DNA of 31,204 bases from Bacteroidales bacterium UBA4788 (GTDB lineage Bacteria; Bacteroidota; Bacteroidia; Bacteroidales; VadinHA17), in NCBI GenBank assembly GCA_002402965.1, contig DHGW01000093.1, forward strand, positions 467-31,670, given 5' to 3'. The notes under the pieces were generated by a model, which had not been told where the DNA came from, did no database searches, and saw only the letters and a program-made list of their open reading frames with translations. This document shows positions 15,596 through 25,500 of this stretch, in pieces. The position numbers were made by a program, and so were the translations under genes. Position 1 is the first letter of the stretch. Every line of letters begins with the position of its first letter.

Positions 15596-16940
15596 AATGA
15601 ATAATAAAGAGATGAAAAGAACAACAAGCACGATTTTAACCGGATTGCTTCTGTCGTTGTTTACTTTGGCCCTTCAGGCCCAGAAGGGTGTTGAAACGGG
15701 CACACCGTTCGGAAGAGGCGAGGACAGTACCAGGTGCCTGCGCAACACATCCCTCTATTCCACCTACTACGAGAACAAGGACTACAACATGGCTTTACAG
15801 TTCTGGAGACCAGTCTTTATGGAGTGTCCCGGATCATCAAAGAACACCTACATCAAGGGTGAGGCTATGTTCAAGGAGTTTTTCCGCAAGACAGGCAACA
15901 AGGCCTACATTGACACTGTTATGATAATCCTCAATCAGCGCACGAAATACTTTAACGAGGAACCTGCAAACAATTTCCGAAAGGCCTTTGCGCTTTATGA
16001 GTTCGGAGGGAATGACCCCAACTATGCAAAACAGTGCTATGATCTCATTAAGGGAGTCATGGAGAGCTCACCTCAGAGTTTCGACCATACTTATTCAAGC
16101 CTGTATATGGCCATAACGGCCAAGTGTTATTCGCTCAAGCTCATAGAAGCTCCTGATGTCATCACCGCCTATTCCCAGTCGATGAAGGTGGTTGACAACC
16201 AGCTCTCCCGCAAACCGGATGACAGCCGTTACAACGAAGCCAGGAAAAATATTGACGCCGTCTTCAGGTCCAGCGGTGCAGCCTCGTGTGAGAACATAGA
16301 ACACCTCTTTACGGCAAGCGTGGATAACAACCCCGCTGATACCGCCATGCTCAAGAAGGTCATAAATCTGCTCACGGAGACAGGGTGCAAGGATTCAGAG
16401 CTCTACTACAAGGTTTCATCCAACCTCTACAAGTCTGATCCCAGTGCTGCCTCTGCAGCACAGCTGGCTGAGATGAACGTGGCCCGTAAAAAATACAACG
16501 AAGCTGAAAAATATTACACCGAGGCTATCGAGCTGGAAAAGGACAACCTGATCAAGTCGGGGCTTCTTACCAAGCTTGCCACGCTTGAACTGGCATCGGA
16601 CAGCAAGCAGGCTGCACGTGACTTTGCAAAAGCTGCCTACTCCCTGGATCCCACCAACGGAAATGCCCTGTTCATTATCGCTGAGTCATATGCCGGAGCA
16701 AAAATAGGCGAGGCGTTTGAGAACCAGACCGTCTACTGGGTGGTAGTTGACTACCTGATCAGGGCAAAAAATACTGATCCGACCCTCAGGGAGCAGATAG
16801 ACGAGCGTATTGCCGTCTTCTCAAGGCTTTTCCCAACCAAGGAAGAGGCCTTCTTCAGGAGTATTGTCGAAGAGGGGGTTTCCTACCATGTTGGTGGCTG
16901 GGTAAACGAGTCAACCACCGTCAGGTTCAGAAAGGAATAG
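15588..16940 (+). CDS. Exported TPR-repeat protein
   Basis: The protein of about 450 residues has a signal peptide (hydrophobic ILTGLLLSLFTLALQAQ, then KGVETG) and a helical body with TPR-like repeats, clearest in NVARKKYNEAEKYYTEAIEL and the next unit ending DFAKAAYSLDPTNGNALFII. It is expected to be periplasmic or outer-membrane-associated and to act as a protein-interaction scaffold. Several starts are possible (ATG 15561, 15588, 15597, 15612). I chose 15588, which gives an ATGATTAA overlap with the preceding stop; 15597 is equally reasonable. The stop is TAG, 3 bp before lptC. It belongs to the mfd-coaX-OMP-TPR-lptC operon. Confidence 0.82.
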   Translation: MIKMNNKEMKRTTSTILTGLLLSLFTLALQAQKGVETGTPFGRGEDSTRCLRNTSLYSTYYENKDYNMALQFWRPVFMECPGSSKNTYIKGEAMFKEFFRKTGNKAYIDTVMIILNQRTKYFNEEPANNFRKAFALYEFGGNDPNYAKQCYDLIKGVMESSPQSFDHTYSSLYMAITAKCYSLKLIEAPDVITAYSQSMKVVDNQLSRKPDDSRYNEARKNIDAVFRSSGAASCENIEHLFTASVDNNPADTAMLKKVINLLTETGCKDSELYYKVSSNLYKSDPSAASAAQLAEMNVARKKYNEAEKYYTEAIELEKDNLIKSGLLTKLATLELASDSKQAARDFAKAAYSLDPTNGNALFIIAESYAGAKIGEAFENQTVYWVVVDYLIRAKNTDPTLREQIDERIAVFSRLFPTKEEAFFRSIVEEGVSYHVGGWVNESTTVRFRKE

Positions 16941-16943
16941 GCG

Positions 16944-17522
16944 GTGACTACCCGCAGAATATACAGTACAGTTATAGCAGTCCTGCTTGCCGGGACTGCT
17001 TTTATTTCATCATGTGACAAGAAGGAAGTGGTTGTCAAGGATCTGCAGATAAAAGGACTTCCTACGTCATCAGCCAGAGATGTGGAGACCATGTACACTG
17101 ACTCAGGGAAAGTCACCATGCTTGTTCGCACGCCTGCGATACAGCAGTTCTCAGAGGAAGAAATCCCCTACACCCTCTTCCCGGAGGGTCTTACAGTGCT
17201 CTTCTATGACAAGATGGACAAGCCTCAGGGAAGCATAACCTCCAAATATGCACGCTACACGGAAAAAGATGAGGTATGGGAGCTGCGTGACAGCGTGGTT
17301 GCCGTGAGCGACAAGGGAGAGATCCTGGAGACCGAACTGCTTTTCTGGAGTCAGCCAAAGGATAAGATCTGGTCTGACCGTTTTGTCAGGTTTACTCATG
17401 ATGACCAGGTTGTAATGGGTACGGGGTTTGACTCAGACTCGCGCTTTTCCAACTGGACAATCAAGAATGTAACCGGAACAATTTATATCAGAGATGAACA
17501 AAAAGTCGCTCCTGCTGATTGA
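16944..17522 (+). CDS. lptC: LPS export periplasmic component LptC (lipoprotein form)
   Basis: The 192-residue protein starts at GTG 16944, 3 bp after the TPR gene. It has a lipoprotein signal ending FISSC (Cys24) followed by the LptC beta-jellyroll: the ARDVETMYTDSGKVTMLVR opening, the EEIPYTLFPEGLTVLFYD strand and the YARYTEKDEVWELRDSVVA core. The last of these is the signature of the LptC/OstA-like fold. In the Lpt machine it bridges the LptBFG transporter and the periplasmic LptA bridge. Bacteroidota LptC proteins are commonly lipid-anchored rather than TM-anchored. Its last 29 bp overlap the next small gene. Confidence 0.85.
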   Translation: MTTRRIYSTVIAVLLAGTAFISSCDKKEVVVKDLQIKGLPTSSARDVETMYTDSGKVTMLVRTPAIQQFSEEEIPYTLFPEGLTVLFYDKMDKPQGSITSKYARYTEKDEVWELRDSVVAVSDKGEILETELLFWSQPKDKIWSDRFVRFTHDDQVVMGTGFDSDSRFSNWTIKNVTGTIYIRDEQKVAPAD

Positions 17523-17676
17523 GATCATCTGGATCCTTCTGGGTCTGGTGTGTCTCGGTATCGCCGTACGTGAAACGCTTGCCAATGGCATCGGCCGTGC
17601 ATGGCTCTTTTTTGTGATGGCAGGCGTAGCATTTGTCCTTGCCTGGCTTCGTGACTCACAGCGAAAAAAGCTGTAA
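17494..17676 (+). CDS. Small two-TM membrane protein
   Basis: The 60-residue frame starts at ATG 17494 inside the end of lptC and finishes 9 bp before the CNNM-family gene. It encodes two hydrophobic helices (LLLIEIIWILLGLVCLGIAV and RAWLFFVMAGVAFVLAWL) separated by a short polar turn (RETLANGIG), with a basic tail (DSQRKKL). The tight fit between two envelope genes and the clean TM pattern support a real gene. I do not recognise a family, and its function is unknown. Confidence 0.65.
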   Translation: MNKKSLLLIEIIWILLGLVCLGIAVRETLANGIGRAWLFFVMAGVAFVLAWLRDSQRKKL

Positions 17677-17685
17677 ATTTGGGTC

Positions 17686-18945
17686 ATGAATCCGTGGGTC
17701 ATCATCCCCTTCGCCATCCTTCTTGCCGCTTTTTTTTCGGCGATGGAGCTTTCTTTCATTGCCTCCAACAGGCTTCGCATTGAGCTGGACCGCAAGCAGG
17801 GACAGTTCGGATCGGGGATAATTGCGCTCTTCACCCGTAATCCCGGCCTTTACATTTCCACCATGCTCATCGGGGTCAACATTGCCACTGTTATATTCAG
17901 TATGCTGGCCGCTGACCTTATTGAAGTATGGCTTATGAACATGATACCTTCAGAGGTAATCATCTTCATCATCCAGACGGTTATCACCACCATTATCATC
18001 CTGGTCTTTGCGGACTTCCTGCCCAAATCAGTAGTCCGGATCAGCCCGAACTTCTTTCTCAGCATAATGGCTGTTCCCACTGCCATATTCTACTTCCTCT
18101 TTTATCCCGTAAGCAAATTCACCCTGTGGCTGGCCAACATCATCATGAGACTCTTTTTCGGTATAAAAATGGAGAGAAAGGAGCAGGAGAATCGCATCTT
18201 CACTCGCATCGATCTGGATCACTTTGTCAATGACCTGGTGGAGACTGAGGAAGAAAAGCAGGAGGAAAACAGCAGTCTTAAAATATTCCAGAACGCTCTC
18301 GATTTTTCCTCGGTTAAGGCGCGCGAGTGCATGGTGCCGCGGACAGAGATCGTTGCCCTGCCCGTGGATTCGTCTCCGGATGAGCTGAGACAGCAGTTCA
18401 TCGAGTCAGGCCATTCCAAGATCCTTATGTACAGGGACAACATTGACAACATGGCAGGTTATTATGAGCTGAAAGACATCCTTCACGGTCCCGCTGACAT
18501 TGCATCAGGGATGCGCAAGCTCCCGGTCGTTCCTGAGACGATGACAGCCAACAAGATACTCAGGATGCTGTCTGACGCCAAAAAGAGCATTGCCCTGGTG
18601 GTTGACGAGTTCGGCGGCACAGCCGGTGTGATCACCATTGAGGATGTGCTGGAGGAGATCGTAGGCGATATTGAAGATGAGCATGACACCAGTGACCTGG
18701 TGGAGAAGAAGCTCAACGAAAAGGAGTATGTGCTCTCCGGGCGCCTCGACATAGACTACCTGAATGAAGAGTATGAATTCGGCCTGCCTGAGAGCGATGA
18801 GTACACCACCCTGGCAGGCCTGATCCTGTTCGCCCACGGCAACATACCGAAGCAACAGGAGAAGATCCGCGTGGGCCGTAACCTCTTCACCGTGCTCAGA
18901 AGCTCATCCACCAAGGTGGAACTGCTGAAGCTGAAAATCGACTGA
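17686..18945 (+). CDS. CNNM/CorC (HlyC) family transporter-associated protein, GldE-like
   Basis: The 419-residue protein has an N-terminal CNNM domain (DUF21, about 1-185) with 3-4 TM segments, including AAFFSAMELSFIASNRLRIE and TMLIGVNIATVIFSML. A CBS-domain pair follows (about 205-335), with VKARECMVPRTEIVALPVD and LVVDEFGGTAGVITIEDVLE, then a C-terminal CorC_HlyC domain (about 345-419). Relatives act in Mg2+ or Co2+ export; in gliding Bacteroidota the paralogue GldE supports GldD. The lptC-adjacent position matches other Bacteroidota operons. I use no symbol because CorC, YfjD and GldE cannot be told apart here. Convergent to the M20 peptidase, 8 bp apart. Confidence 0.86.
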   Translation: MNPWVIIPFAILLAAFFSAMELSFIASNRLRIELDRKQGQFGSGIIALFTRNPGLYISTMLIGVNIATVIFSMLAADLIEVWLMNMIPSEVIIFIIQTVITTIIILVFADFLPKSVVRISPNFFLSIMAVPTAIFYFLFYPVSKFTLWLANIIMRLFFGIKMERKEQENRIFTRIDLDHFVNDLVETEEEKQEENSSLKIFQNALDFSSVKARECMVPRTEIVALPVDSSPDELRQQFIESGHSKILMYRDNIDNMAGYYELKDILHGPADIASGMRKLPVVPETMTANKILRMLSDAKKSIALVVDEFGGTAGVITIEDVLEEIVGDIEDEHDTSDLVEKKLNEKEYVLSGRLDIDYLNEEYEFGLPESDEYTTLAGLILFAHGNIPKQQEKIRVGRNLFTVLRSSSTKVELLKLKID

Positions 18946-18948
18946 GAT

Positions 18949-18963
18949 GCCTGTCAGACAGGC
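18949..18963. terminator. Inverted repeat between convergent genes, possible weak bidirectional terminator
   Basis: GCCTGTC-A-GACAGGC is a perfect 7-bp inverted repeat centred on the last codons of the minus-strand peptidase gene, right at the convergent junction. The U-tracts are poor (TTCTT on the plus side, ATCT on the minus side), so termination strength is doubtful. Confidence 0.4.
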
Positions 18964-20330
18964 TTCTTAAGCTCCGTATAATACTTGAAATAGAGCGGAA
19001 TAGCCCTCATCCCTGCGAAAAGATTCTCGAGGGGATAGTTCTCATTGGGTGAATGAATGGCGTCCGACTCCAGCCCGAATCCCATCAGTATGGATTTTAC
19101 TCCCAGTATCTTCTCGAAGGTGGAAATAATCGGAATGCTACCGCCACTGCGAATGGGTATGGGCTTCTTGCCGAATATCTCCTCGTATGCCATCTCTGCC
19201 GCAAGGTATTCCGGAGTATCCAGAGGGCTGACGTAGGCCTCACCACCGTGCAGGTATTCAGCCTTCACCTTCACCCCGGCAGGGGCAATAGCCTTGATAT
19301 GATCAATGGCCAGCCGTGCTATATCTTCTGCCTTCTGGTATGGTACAAGCCTCATCGAGATCTTGGCGAATGCCTTCGAGGGCAGGATAGTCTTGGCGCC
19401 CTCTCCCGTATAGCCACCCCAGATTCCGTTTACGTCAAGGGTGGGACGAATCCCCACACTCTCGAGGGTGGCGAATCCTTCTTCTCCTGCAAGGGCATCA
19501 ACGCCGACAGATTTCTTATATGCTTCCGGATCAAACGGTCTCTCCGCCATTTTTGTCCTTTCTGCATCGGTAGGGACGGAAACTGAATCATAGAAGCCCG
19601 GTATGGTTATTCGTCCGTCACTGTCCTTCAGCCTGGAGATGATATCACAGATGGCATTGCACGGGTTTACTACAGCGCCGCCGTAAATACCCGAATGAAG
19701 ATCGCGGTCCGGTCCCTCAACCTCAATCTGGATGTATGACAGGCCGCGCAGGCCTGAAGTTATTGAGGGGATCTCGGATGAGATCATCGTGGTATCAGAG
19801 ACCAGTATCACGTCGGAGCGAAGCATCTCGCGGTATTCCGAACAGAATCCGGCAATGCTTGTTGATCCGGCTTCCTCCTCACCCTCGATCATGAACTTTA
19901 CGTTACATGGCAGTGTGCCTGTTGCATTCATTATCTCGAAGGCCTTGAGATGCATGAAAAGCTGTCCCTTATCGTCATCCGCCCCCCGGGCCCATATCTT
20001 TCCGTCGCGTATCTCCGGCTCAAAGGCCGGGGAAGTCCATTTCTCCAACGGTTCAGCAGGCATCACGTCATAATGTCCGTAGACAAGGATCGTCGGCAGA
20101 GACGGATCAATGATCTTTTCTCCGTATACTATCGGGTTACCGGGTGTGGCATAGACCTCAGCAAGGTCTGCTCCGTTGGCGGTCATCAGGTCCCGTATGT
20201 ATTCAGCTGCCCTGACCATATCGGCCTTGTTGGCCTCATTGGCGCTGACCGAGGGAATCCTTATCAGTCCGAAGAGTTCCTCAAGGAATCGCTCCCTGTT
20301 TGATTCGATGTAGTTCTTAATGCTTTCCAT
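18954..20330 (-). CDS. M20 family dipeptidase
   Basis: The protein of about 458 residues is an M20/M25/M40 metallopeptidase of the CNDP/PepV-like dipeptidase type, with two active-site metal ions. It shows the metal-binding VYGHYDVMPAEP (about 83-94), the ARGADDDKGQ motif with the bridging Asp, the catalytic EGEEEAGS (about 149-156), the LRGLSYIQIEVEGPDRDLHSG lid region and a C-terminal metal His (ESDAIHSPNEN). It is probably cytoplasmic, cleaving short peptides. The frame is open upstream to 20378, but ATG 20330 begins the conserved N-terminus (MESIKNYIES) and overlaps the DUF3109 stop by 14 bp. Last gene of the gpmI-DUF3109-peptidase group. Confidence 0.92.
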   Translation of the reverse strand: MESIKNYIESNRERFLEELFGLIRIPSVSANEANKADMVRAAEYIRDLMTANGADLAEVYATPGNPIVYGEKIIDPSLPTILVYGHYDVMPAEPLEKWTSPAFEPEIRDGKIWARGADDDKGQLFMHLKAFEIMNATGTLPCNVKFMIEGEEEAGSTSIAGFCSEYREMLRSDVILVSDTTMISSEIPSITSGLRGLSYIQIEVEGPDRDLHSGIYGGAVVNPCNAICDIISRLKDSDGRITIPGFYDSVSVPTDAERTKMAERPFDPEAYKKSVGVDALAGEEGFATLESVGIRPTLDVNGIWGGYTGEGAKTILPSKAFAKISMRLVPYQKAEDIARLAIDHIKAIAPAGVKVKAEYLHGGEAYVSPLDTPEYLAAEMAYEEIFGKKPIPIRSGGSIPIISTFEKILGVKSILMGFGLESDAIHSPNENYPLENLFAGMRAIPLYFKYYTELKKPV

Positions 20331-20904
20331 TATCATAGTGTTTATCATATTCGCCGGCAGCCCACCGCAGCCTGTCATACCATTCCTGTCCGAATGCCCT
20401 GATTAGCGGTTCGCGCAGGAAAATAAAAAGTTCCATATTCTGCTTCACGCCACAGGCAACGCCCGGCTTGCAGATTGACCATTCCTCATAGTTCACTGCC
20501 CTGAAGCTGCGGTACTGTTTAATCCTGACCGGGAAGAGGTGACATGAAAGCGGTTTCCGGAAATCGACCGCACCTGTGTTGAATGCAGTCTCTATCCCGC
20601 ATTTGTACACATCATCCTCCATGATCGTATAGGCGCACTCCTCATTGTTGATCAGCGGGGTAACAAGTTCTCCCTCGATATCCGTGATGCTGGTTCCCAG
20701 CTTCTCTATTGCTCTTATGCCTTCCGGGCGAAGAAAGGGCCAGAGCTCAGGCCAGATGCGGTCAAGGGCCGATGCCTCCTCAGCAGTCAGCGGTGCGCCA
20801 GTATCGCCGTAACGACAACAACTTCCCTTACAGGCCGAGAGGTCACATAAAAATTTCTTCTCAATAAGTGACAGGGATACTATGGTGTCATCTATCTGCA
20901 GCAT
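20317..20904 (-). CDS. DUF3109 family cysteine-rich protein
   Basis: The protein of about 195 residues carries the DUF3109 cysteine pattern: CDLSACKGSCCRYGD near the N-terminus, NNEECAYT and VYKCGIE in the middle, LSCHLFPVRI, and ICKPGVACG near the end. This layout resembles Fe-S or zinc-binding YkgJ-type proteins. The biochemical role is unknown; it is conserved in Bacteroidota. A TTG at 20916 would overlap the gpmI stop, but ATG 20904 is the more likely start. It overlaps the M20 peptidase by 14 bp and lies 8 bp after gpmI. Confidence 0.88.
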   Translation of the reverse strand: MLQIDDTIVSLSLIEKKFLCDLSACKGSCCRYGDTGAPLTAEEASALDRIWPELWPFLRPEGIRAIEKLGTSITDIEGELVTPLINNEECAYTIMEDDVYKCGIETAFNTGAVDFRKPLSCHLFPVRIKQYRSFRAVNYEEWSICKPGVACGVKQNMELFIFLREPLIRAFGQEWYDRLRWAAGEYDKHYDNGKH

Positions 20905-20912
20905 CGTATGCC

Positions 20913-22433
20913 TCAAACCAGTGATTTCCCTGTCATCTCCAACGGAACGGGAATTCCCAGCATTGTGAGCACCGTGGGGGCGACGTCTGCAAGGATACCT
21001 TCCCTTACATTCATAAACCTGTCGCTGATCAGGTAAAGAGGCACAGGATTGAGTGAATGCGCAGTATTAGGTGAGCCGTCAGGATTAACTGCAAAATCAG
21101 CATTCCCGTGATCTGCAATAATAATCACTTCATAACCGTTTGCCCTGGCCGCCCTGACAACATCACCGGCACACTTATCAACGGTCCTGACAGCTTTCTG
21201 AATGGCCTCATACACCCCGGTATGGCCAACCATATCGCCGTTGGCGAAATTCAGGCAGATGAAGTCATGCTTCTTTTTTTCAAGTTCAGCGATGATGGCA
21301 TCCCTCACCTCAAAAGCGCTCATCTCGGGCTGAAGGTCATAGGTGGCCACTTTGGGCGAAGGGATGAGAATCCTTTCCTCCCCGGGAAACTCCTTCTCCC
21401 TTCCGCCGGAGAAGAAGAATGTTACATGAGCATACTTCTCCGTCTCGGCGATGCGGAGCTGCTTCTTCCCCGCCCCGGAAATAATCTCTCCGAGGGTCCT
21501 GTCTACATTGTCCTTGGGGAAGATGACATGAAGTCCCCTGAACTTGTCATCATAAGGGGTCATGGTGAGATAATAGAGCGGGATTGTCTTCATGTCCGAC
21601 TCGGGCATATCCTGTTGTGTCAGAACCATTGTCAGTTCGCGGGCCCTGTCATTCCTGAAGTTGATGAAGACAACAACATCACCATCCGTGATTGTAGCCA
21701 GAGGGTTGCCGTCAGCTCCGGTGACAACAACCGGTTTCATGAACTCGTCTGTAACTCCTGCATCATATGACTCCTGCATCGCCCGGAGGATATCAGTGGT
21801 CTGTGTGCCCTTGCCTCTGACAAGCAAATCGTAGGCTTCCTTTATGCGCTCCCACCGCTTATCACGGTCCATTGCATAGTAGCGGCCGACGAACGATGCT
21901 ACCCGGCCGTTGCTCTTTTCAAGATGTTTAAGCAGGGCAGCCATGTAACCTATTCCGCTTTTCGGGTCTGTATCGCGCCCGTCGCCAAAGCCGTGTATAA
22001 AGACATTCTTCAGTCCGTATTCCATCGTCATGTCACACAGGGCATAGAGATGGCTGTCGAGGGAGTGAACTCCTCCGTCTGAGAGGAGGCCCATGAAATG
22101 CACCTTTACACCCTTGTCGCGGGCGTATGTGAAGGCATGACGAAGCGTCTCGTTTGACCGGATCTCACCGGTACGGCAAGCCTTGTTTATCTTCACCAGG
22201 TCCTGGTAAACGACACGTCCGGCCCCGATATTCAGGTGACCGACCTCAGAGTTGCCCATCTGCCCTTCAGGCAGGCCAACATCCTCGCCGGATGTAAGGA
22301 GAAAGGATGAGGGATATATCTTTTTCAGTGCATCGATGTTTGGTGTGCCGGTGCTGCTTATCACGTCACTTTTTGTTCCGTCTCCTATTCCCCAGCCATC
22401 GAGGATCATCAGCAATACTTTGTTTTCTTTCAT
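20913..22433 (-). CDS. gpmI: 2,3-bisphosphoglycerate-independent phosphoglycerate mutase
   Basis: The 506-residue alkaline-phosphatase-fold enzyme interconverts 3- and 2-phosphoglycerate in glycolysis and gluconeogenesis. It shows the N-terminal metal Asp in LMILDGWGIGD (8-18), the catalytic Ser62 in GQMGNSEVGHLN, FIHGFGDGRDTDPKSG, VGRYYAMDRDKRW, FFFSGGREKEFPGEERIL and C-terminal metal residues in NFANGDMVGHTG and IIIADHGNAD. Full length for the family (about 505-515). It precedes DUF3109 and the M20 peptidase on one likely transcript, with its own consensus-like promoter. Mn2+ dependence is family knowledge. Confidence 0.97.
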   Translation of the reverse strand: MKENKVLLMILDGWGIGDGTKSDVISSTGTPNIDALKKIYPSSFLLTSGEDVGLPEGQMGNSEVGHLNIGAGRVVYQDLVKINKACRTGEIRSNETLRHAFTYARDKGVKVHFMGLLSDGGVHSLDSHLYALCDMTMEYGLKNVFIHGFGDGRDTDPKSGIGYMAALLKHLEKSNGRVASFVGRYYAMDRDKRWERIKEAYDLLVRGKGTQTTDILRAMQESYDAGVTDEFMKPVVVTGADGNPLATITDGDVVVFINFRNDRARELTMVLTQQDMPESDMKTIPLYYLTMTPYDDKFRGLHVIFPKDNVDRTLGEIISGAGKKQLRIAETEKYAHVTFFFSGGREKEFPGEERILIPSPKVATYDLQPEMSAFEVRDAIIAELEKKKHDFICLNFANGDMVGHTGVYEAIQKAVRTVDKCAGDVVRAARANGYEVIIIADHGNADFAVNPDGSPNTAHSLNPVPLYLISDRFMNVREGILADVAPTVLTMLGIPVPLEMTGKSLV

Positions 22434-22466
22434 TCAGTCATTTACTGTTTAAAATTGTGCAGGTAG

Positions 22467-22498
22467 CAAAAATAGACATTTCCCCGCAAGGAAAGCAA
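22467..22498 (-). promoter_or_regulatory. gpmI promoter
   Basis: Minus strand: TATTTTTG (22467-22474) matches TAnnTTTG, with TTG at 22496-22498 and a 21-nt spacer, slightly longer than ideal. The predicted start near 22460 leaves a leader of about 27 nt. It lies in the 104-bp gap behind the nSTAND1 gene, so gpmI need not depend on that transcript. Confidence 0.5.
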
Positions 22499-22537
22499 TC
22501 GTTACAGAATAACACAACAGCGGTCTGAAAGTTTGAA

Positions 22538-25500
22538 TCAGCGTGCTCCCCTGATCTCCCTCACCCTGATCCGGCATTCCCTGTTGGGACAGGTGGGTTC
22601 ATATTCAATATCCTGCCCGACGAATGCGGTCCACTCCTGTTCAGTGAGGTTTCTGGTGACCTTGTCGCATAATCCGTCGGTCATACACCTGATATGTGCC
22701 GGGCGCCTGACAACGTCGTTGCGGGTGGCTGAGAGGAAGGCATCTCCACCGTCACTGAAGGCAAGTTGAAGAACATCCTTTTCACCGTCAGTAAACACCA
22801 CCGGCGGCTGTGCCAGGTTCGTCATTGTCCAGAGTCTTATCTCGCCCGATACATCAGCAGTCAGCATCTGGCCGTCCGTTTTGTCAAAGGCAATACACGT
22901 GACAGCTGAGCCATGCCCTTCAGCGCTGTATTCCTGCTGTCCCGTGGTTGTGTTCCAGATATCGATTATCCCTGTATTGTCCCCCGTAGCAAGCCGTTCT
23001 TCCCCGGGGATGAACCGGTGAGCAGTAATGACTCTGTCCCCTGTCTGGAGGGGGGCAGGCTGCCCGGCTGATCCGGACTGACAGCAGAGCATCCTTCCGT
23101 CGCTTGTAAGAGCTGCAAGCACCAAATTGTCACCTGACAGTTCGAGGGAAGCTATTCCTGAGCCATCATTGAGGACCCTGTTGCTCATGCGGGTCCTGAG
23201 ATCCCATTCATTTACCACCCCGGCTGAAGAGGCAGAGTAGAGGAGATCATTGTCCCTGAAGAGCAGGGCCGTAATTGTGCCGGAGGAGTCCTGCAACTGG
23301 TACCCGATTGAGTCATCGTCAATCGGAATCAGTAAAATTTCAGAATTTTCTGTTCCGCAGGCCAGCCACGAGCTGTCAGGACTGACGGCTATTGACCTTA
23401 TCAGTTTATTGCCGGACCAGATGAGGTTGAATCCTCTTGCCGGCTGATCTGCCTGCCAGCTCAGAATCCTGCCTTTTGTGTCTGCGGTGAAAATTTCGCC
23501 TTCTGCTCCCTCAGCCATGGCCGTAAACTGTGCACCATCAGGAGTGAACCGCGTACAGAACCTGTTTCCGTACCTCGTGCAGATGTCATAGAGACCTGCA
23601 AAGACATCCGGATCCTCTTTCAGACCTCCATGTCTTTCATTGAATAGCCAGGCCTGCCATGCCAGCAGTATCTGCAGATCCTTGTTCCCGGTATGGTTCA
23701 GTGACCTCACGGCCAGTGCTTTTGCCTGTGACAGCATCCTGTACCTGTTTACTTCGGAAGCCTTTTCAAGAGCAGCCGCCCTCTGTGAATCCAATTGTTT
23801 CACCCCGGCCTCAGCAATCCTGGCTCTCCTTTCAGCCTGCTGCACGATTTCCGCAAGCATGGTTGCTTCATCTCCCTCCTGTCGTGCCGACGCCCTGGCT
23901 GCGATGGCAAGTACCTGGAGACTGTCACTCAGTCTGTCACTCAGTGCAACAGCTTCATCCTTCATCTGGATGGCAATGGATTTCTGTTTCTCCGCCCTGT
24001 TTCTCAGCGAGTAAACTGCTCCCAGGGCGATGAGTGTCAGGAACGCCAGTAATCCAAGTAAACCGGCAATAAGCCTTGACCGCCTGACTGTCTCTGTTCC
24101 GCTTTTTCTATCGTATTCCTCCTGTATTATGTACTCTTCCTCGGAGTTTTTCAGGAAGAGCATGGCTCTTTCGAATGCGGGGTCAATCTTCTCCGCCCAG
24201 GCCAGGGTTGGATTGTTCTCATGCCTCCATCTGAGTGCGAGCAGCAAGTCAGGGGCGGTCCAGAGCCGTCCATTGCCCTCCTGATATTGTTCGGCAGAAG
24301 CCGCCAGCTGCCTGTAGAGCTTCACGGAAGCCTCCTCCTCATCCATCCATCTGCGCAGGGTACCCCAGAGTTTGATGATGCTTTCGTGTGTCAGGTCAAG
24401 GATGCTTTCTCCGTTCAGCGGCACCTCCTTTGAGGGCGTCAGGAATGAATACTCCGGGGCCCTGAACACCTCGGCCACCCCAATTATTTCATGTTCCGCA
24501 CAGCCTGTCTGTGCAGCAATCGTTGAGATGCGCTCCGGTTTACGAAGCTCCCTGCCATCGTCAGTACGTGTAGTGATGGAGCGGAAGAGGCGTGAGCACA
24601 CATAACGGTGGTTTTCGTCAAGGGACTCAAGTGCCTGACCGGCATGCTGCGATATAGCACCCCTCAACTGGCCAACTGCCTCATAGTCTGAGATACTGAT
24701 CGGGCGGCTCATATCGCCAAGCCTGCTCCAATGGTTCCACATGCGCATCATCATGTGCTGCAGTACCGGCAACTGCCCGGGCTTATCTTCAAGGTCACTG
24801 ATTATCAGTTTTACCAGAGACCTGTCTATCGTTCCACCTGATAGTTTAACCGGCTCTTCAATTACGGAACCCATCAGGTCATGAGATATCTGCGGTAGCA
24901 GATAACTGCTGCTGTTCATCAGGTTGGTGAGAGAATCGAACCTGGCACATTCAGATACATATTCTGACCGCAGGGTAAGAATAATAAAAAGTCCCTGATC
25001 CGGCTTCTGTACAGCATTGACTATCAAGTCAATAAAATCAGTGGCATCATCGCCCGGGGTGCCTCTTGTGGCAGCAGGGCTGAAACGGAAAATCTCCTCA
25101 AACTGATCAATGACGATCACCACCTGCTGACGGAGATTTTTCCTGATACGGTTTATGACGTCATTGAGTCCCTCCGCCCTGTTGTGGAGTGATGCCGCAA
25201 CGCTTAGTTCAGTCAGCTGTGCAAACCCGGCACCGGCTGAAAGGGCTGAAAGCTCATTGGCAAGATGGTCAATTGGATTGAGGGCAGGTCTGAACACAAG
25301 ATAGGACCATGATTTCTTACCTTCCGAGTTCTCCCTGATCAGGGCAGGAACAACTCCTGACATCACCAGGGATGACTTACCGCTGCCCGAGGCGCCCAAA
25401 ACGGCGACAAACCTGTTTTCCTTGAGCCGGGAGACCACCTTCAGGGTGCTCTCCATGCGGCCGAAGAAAAGGTGGCCCTCATCCGGTCTGAAAGCTCTCA

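Noticed and set aside
17674..17681. TAAATTTG as a promoter -7 element for the CNNM-family gene
   Set aside because: Only 4 bp before the ATG with no TTG upstream; it contains the preceding stop codon, so it is likely coincidental.
19053..19586. A 177-codon plus-strand frame
   Set aside because: Shadow of the M20 dipeptidase, whose motifs are unambiguous.
21108..21770. A 220-codon plus-strand frame
   Set aside because: Shadow of gpmI; composition is antisense-like and there are no motifs.
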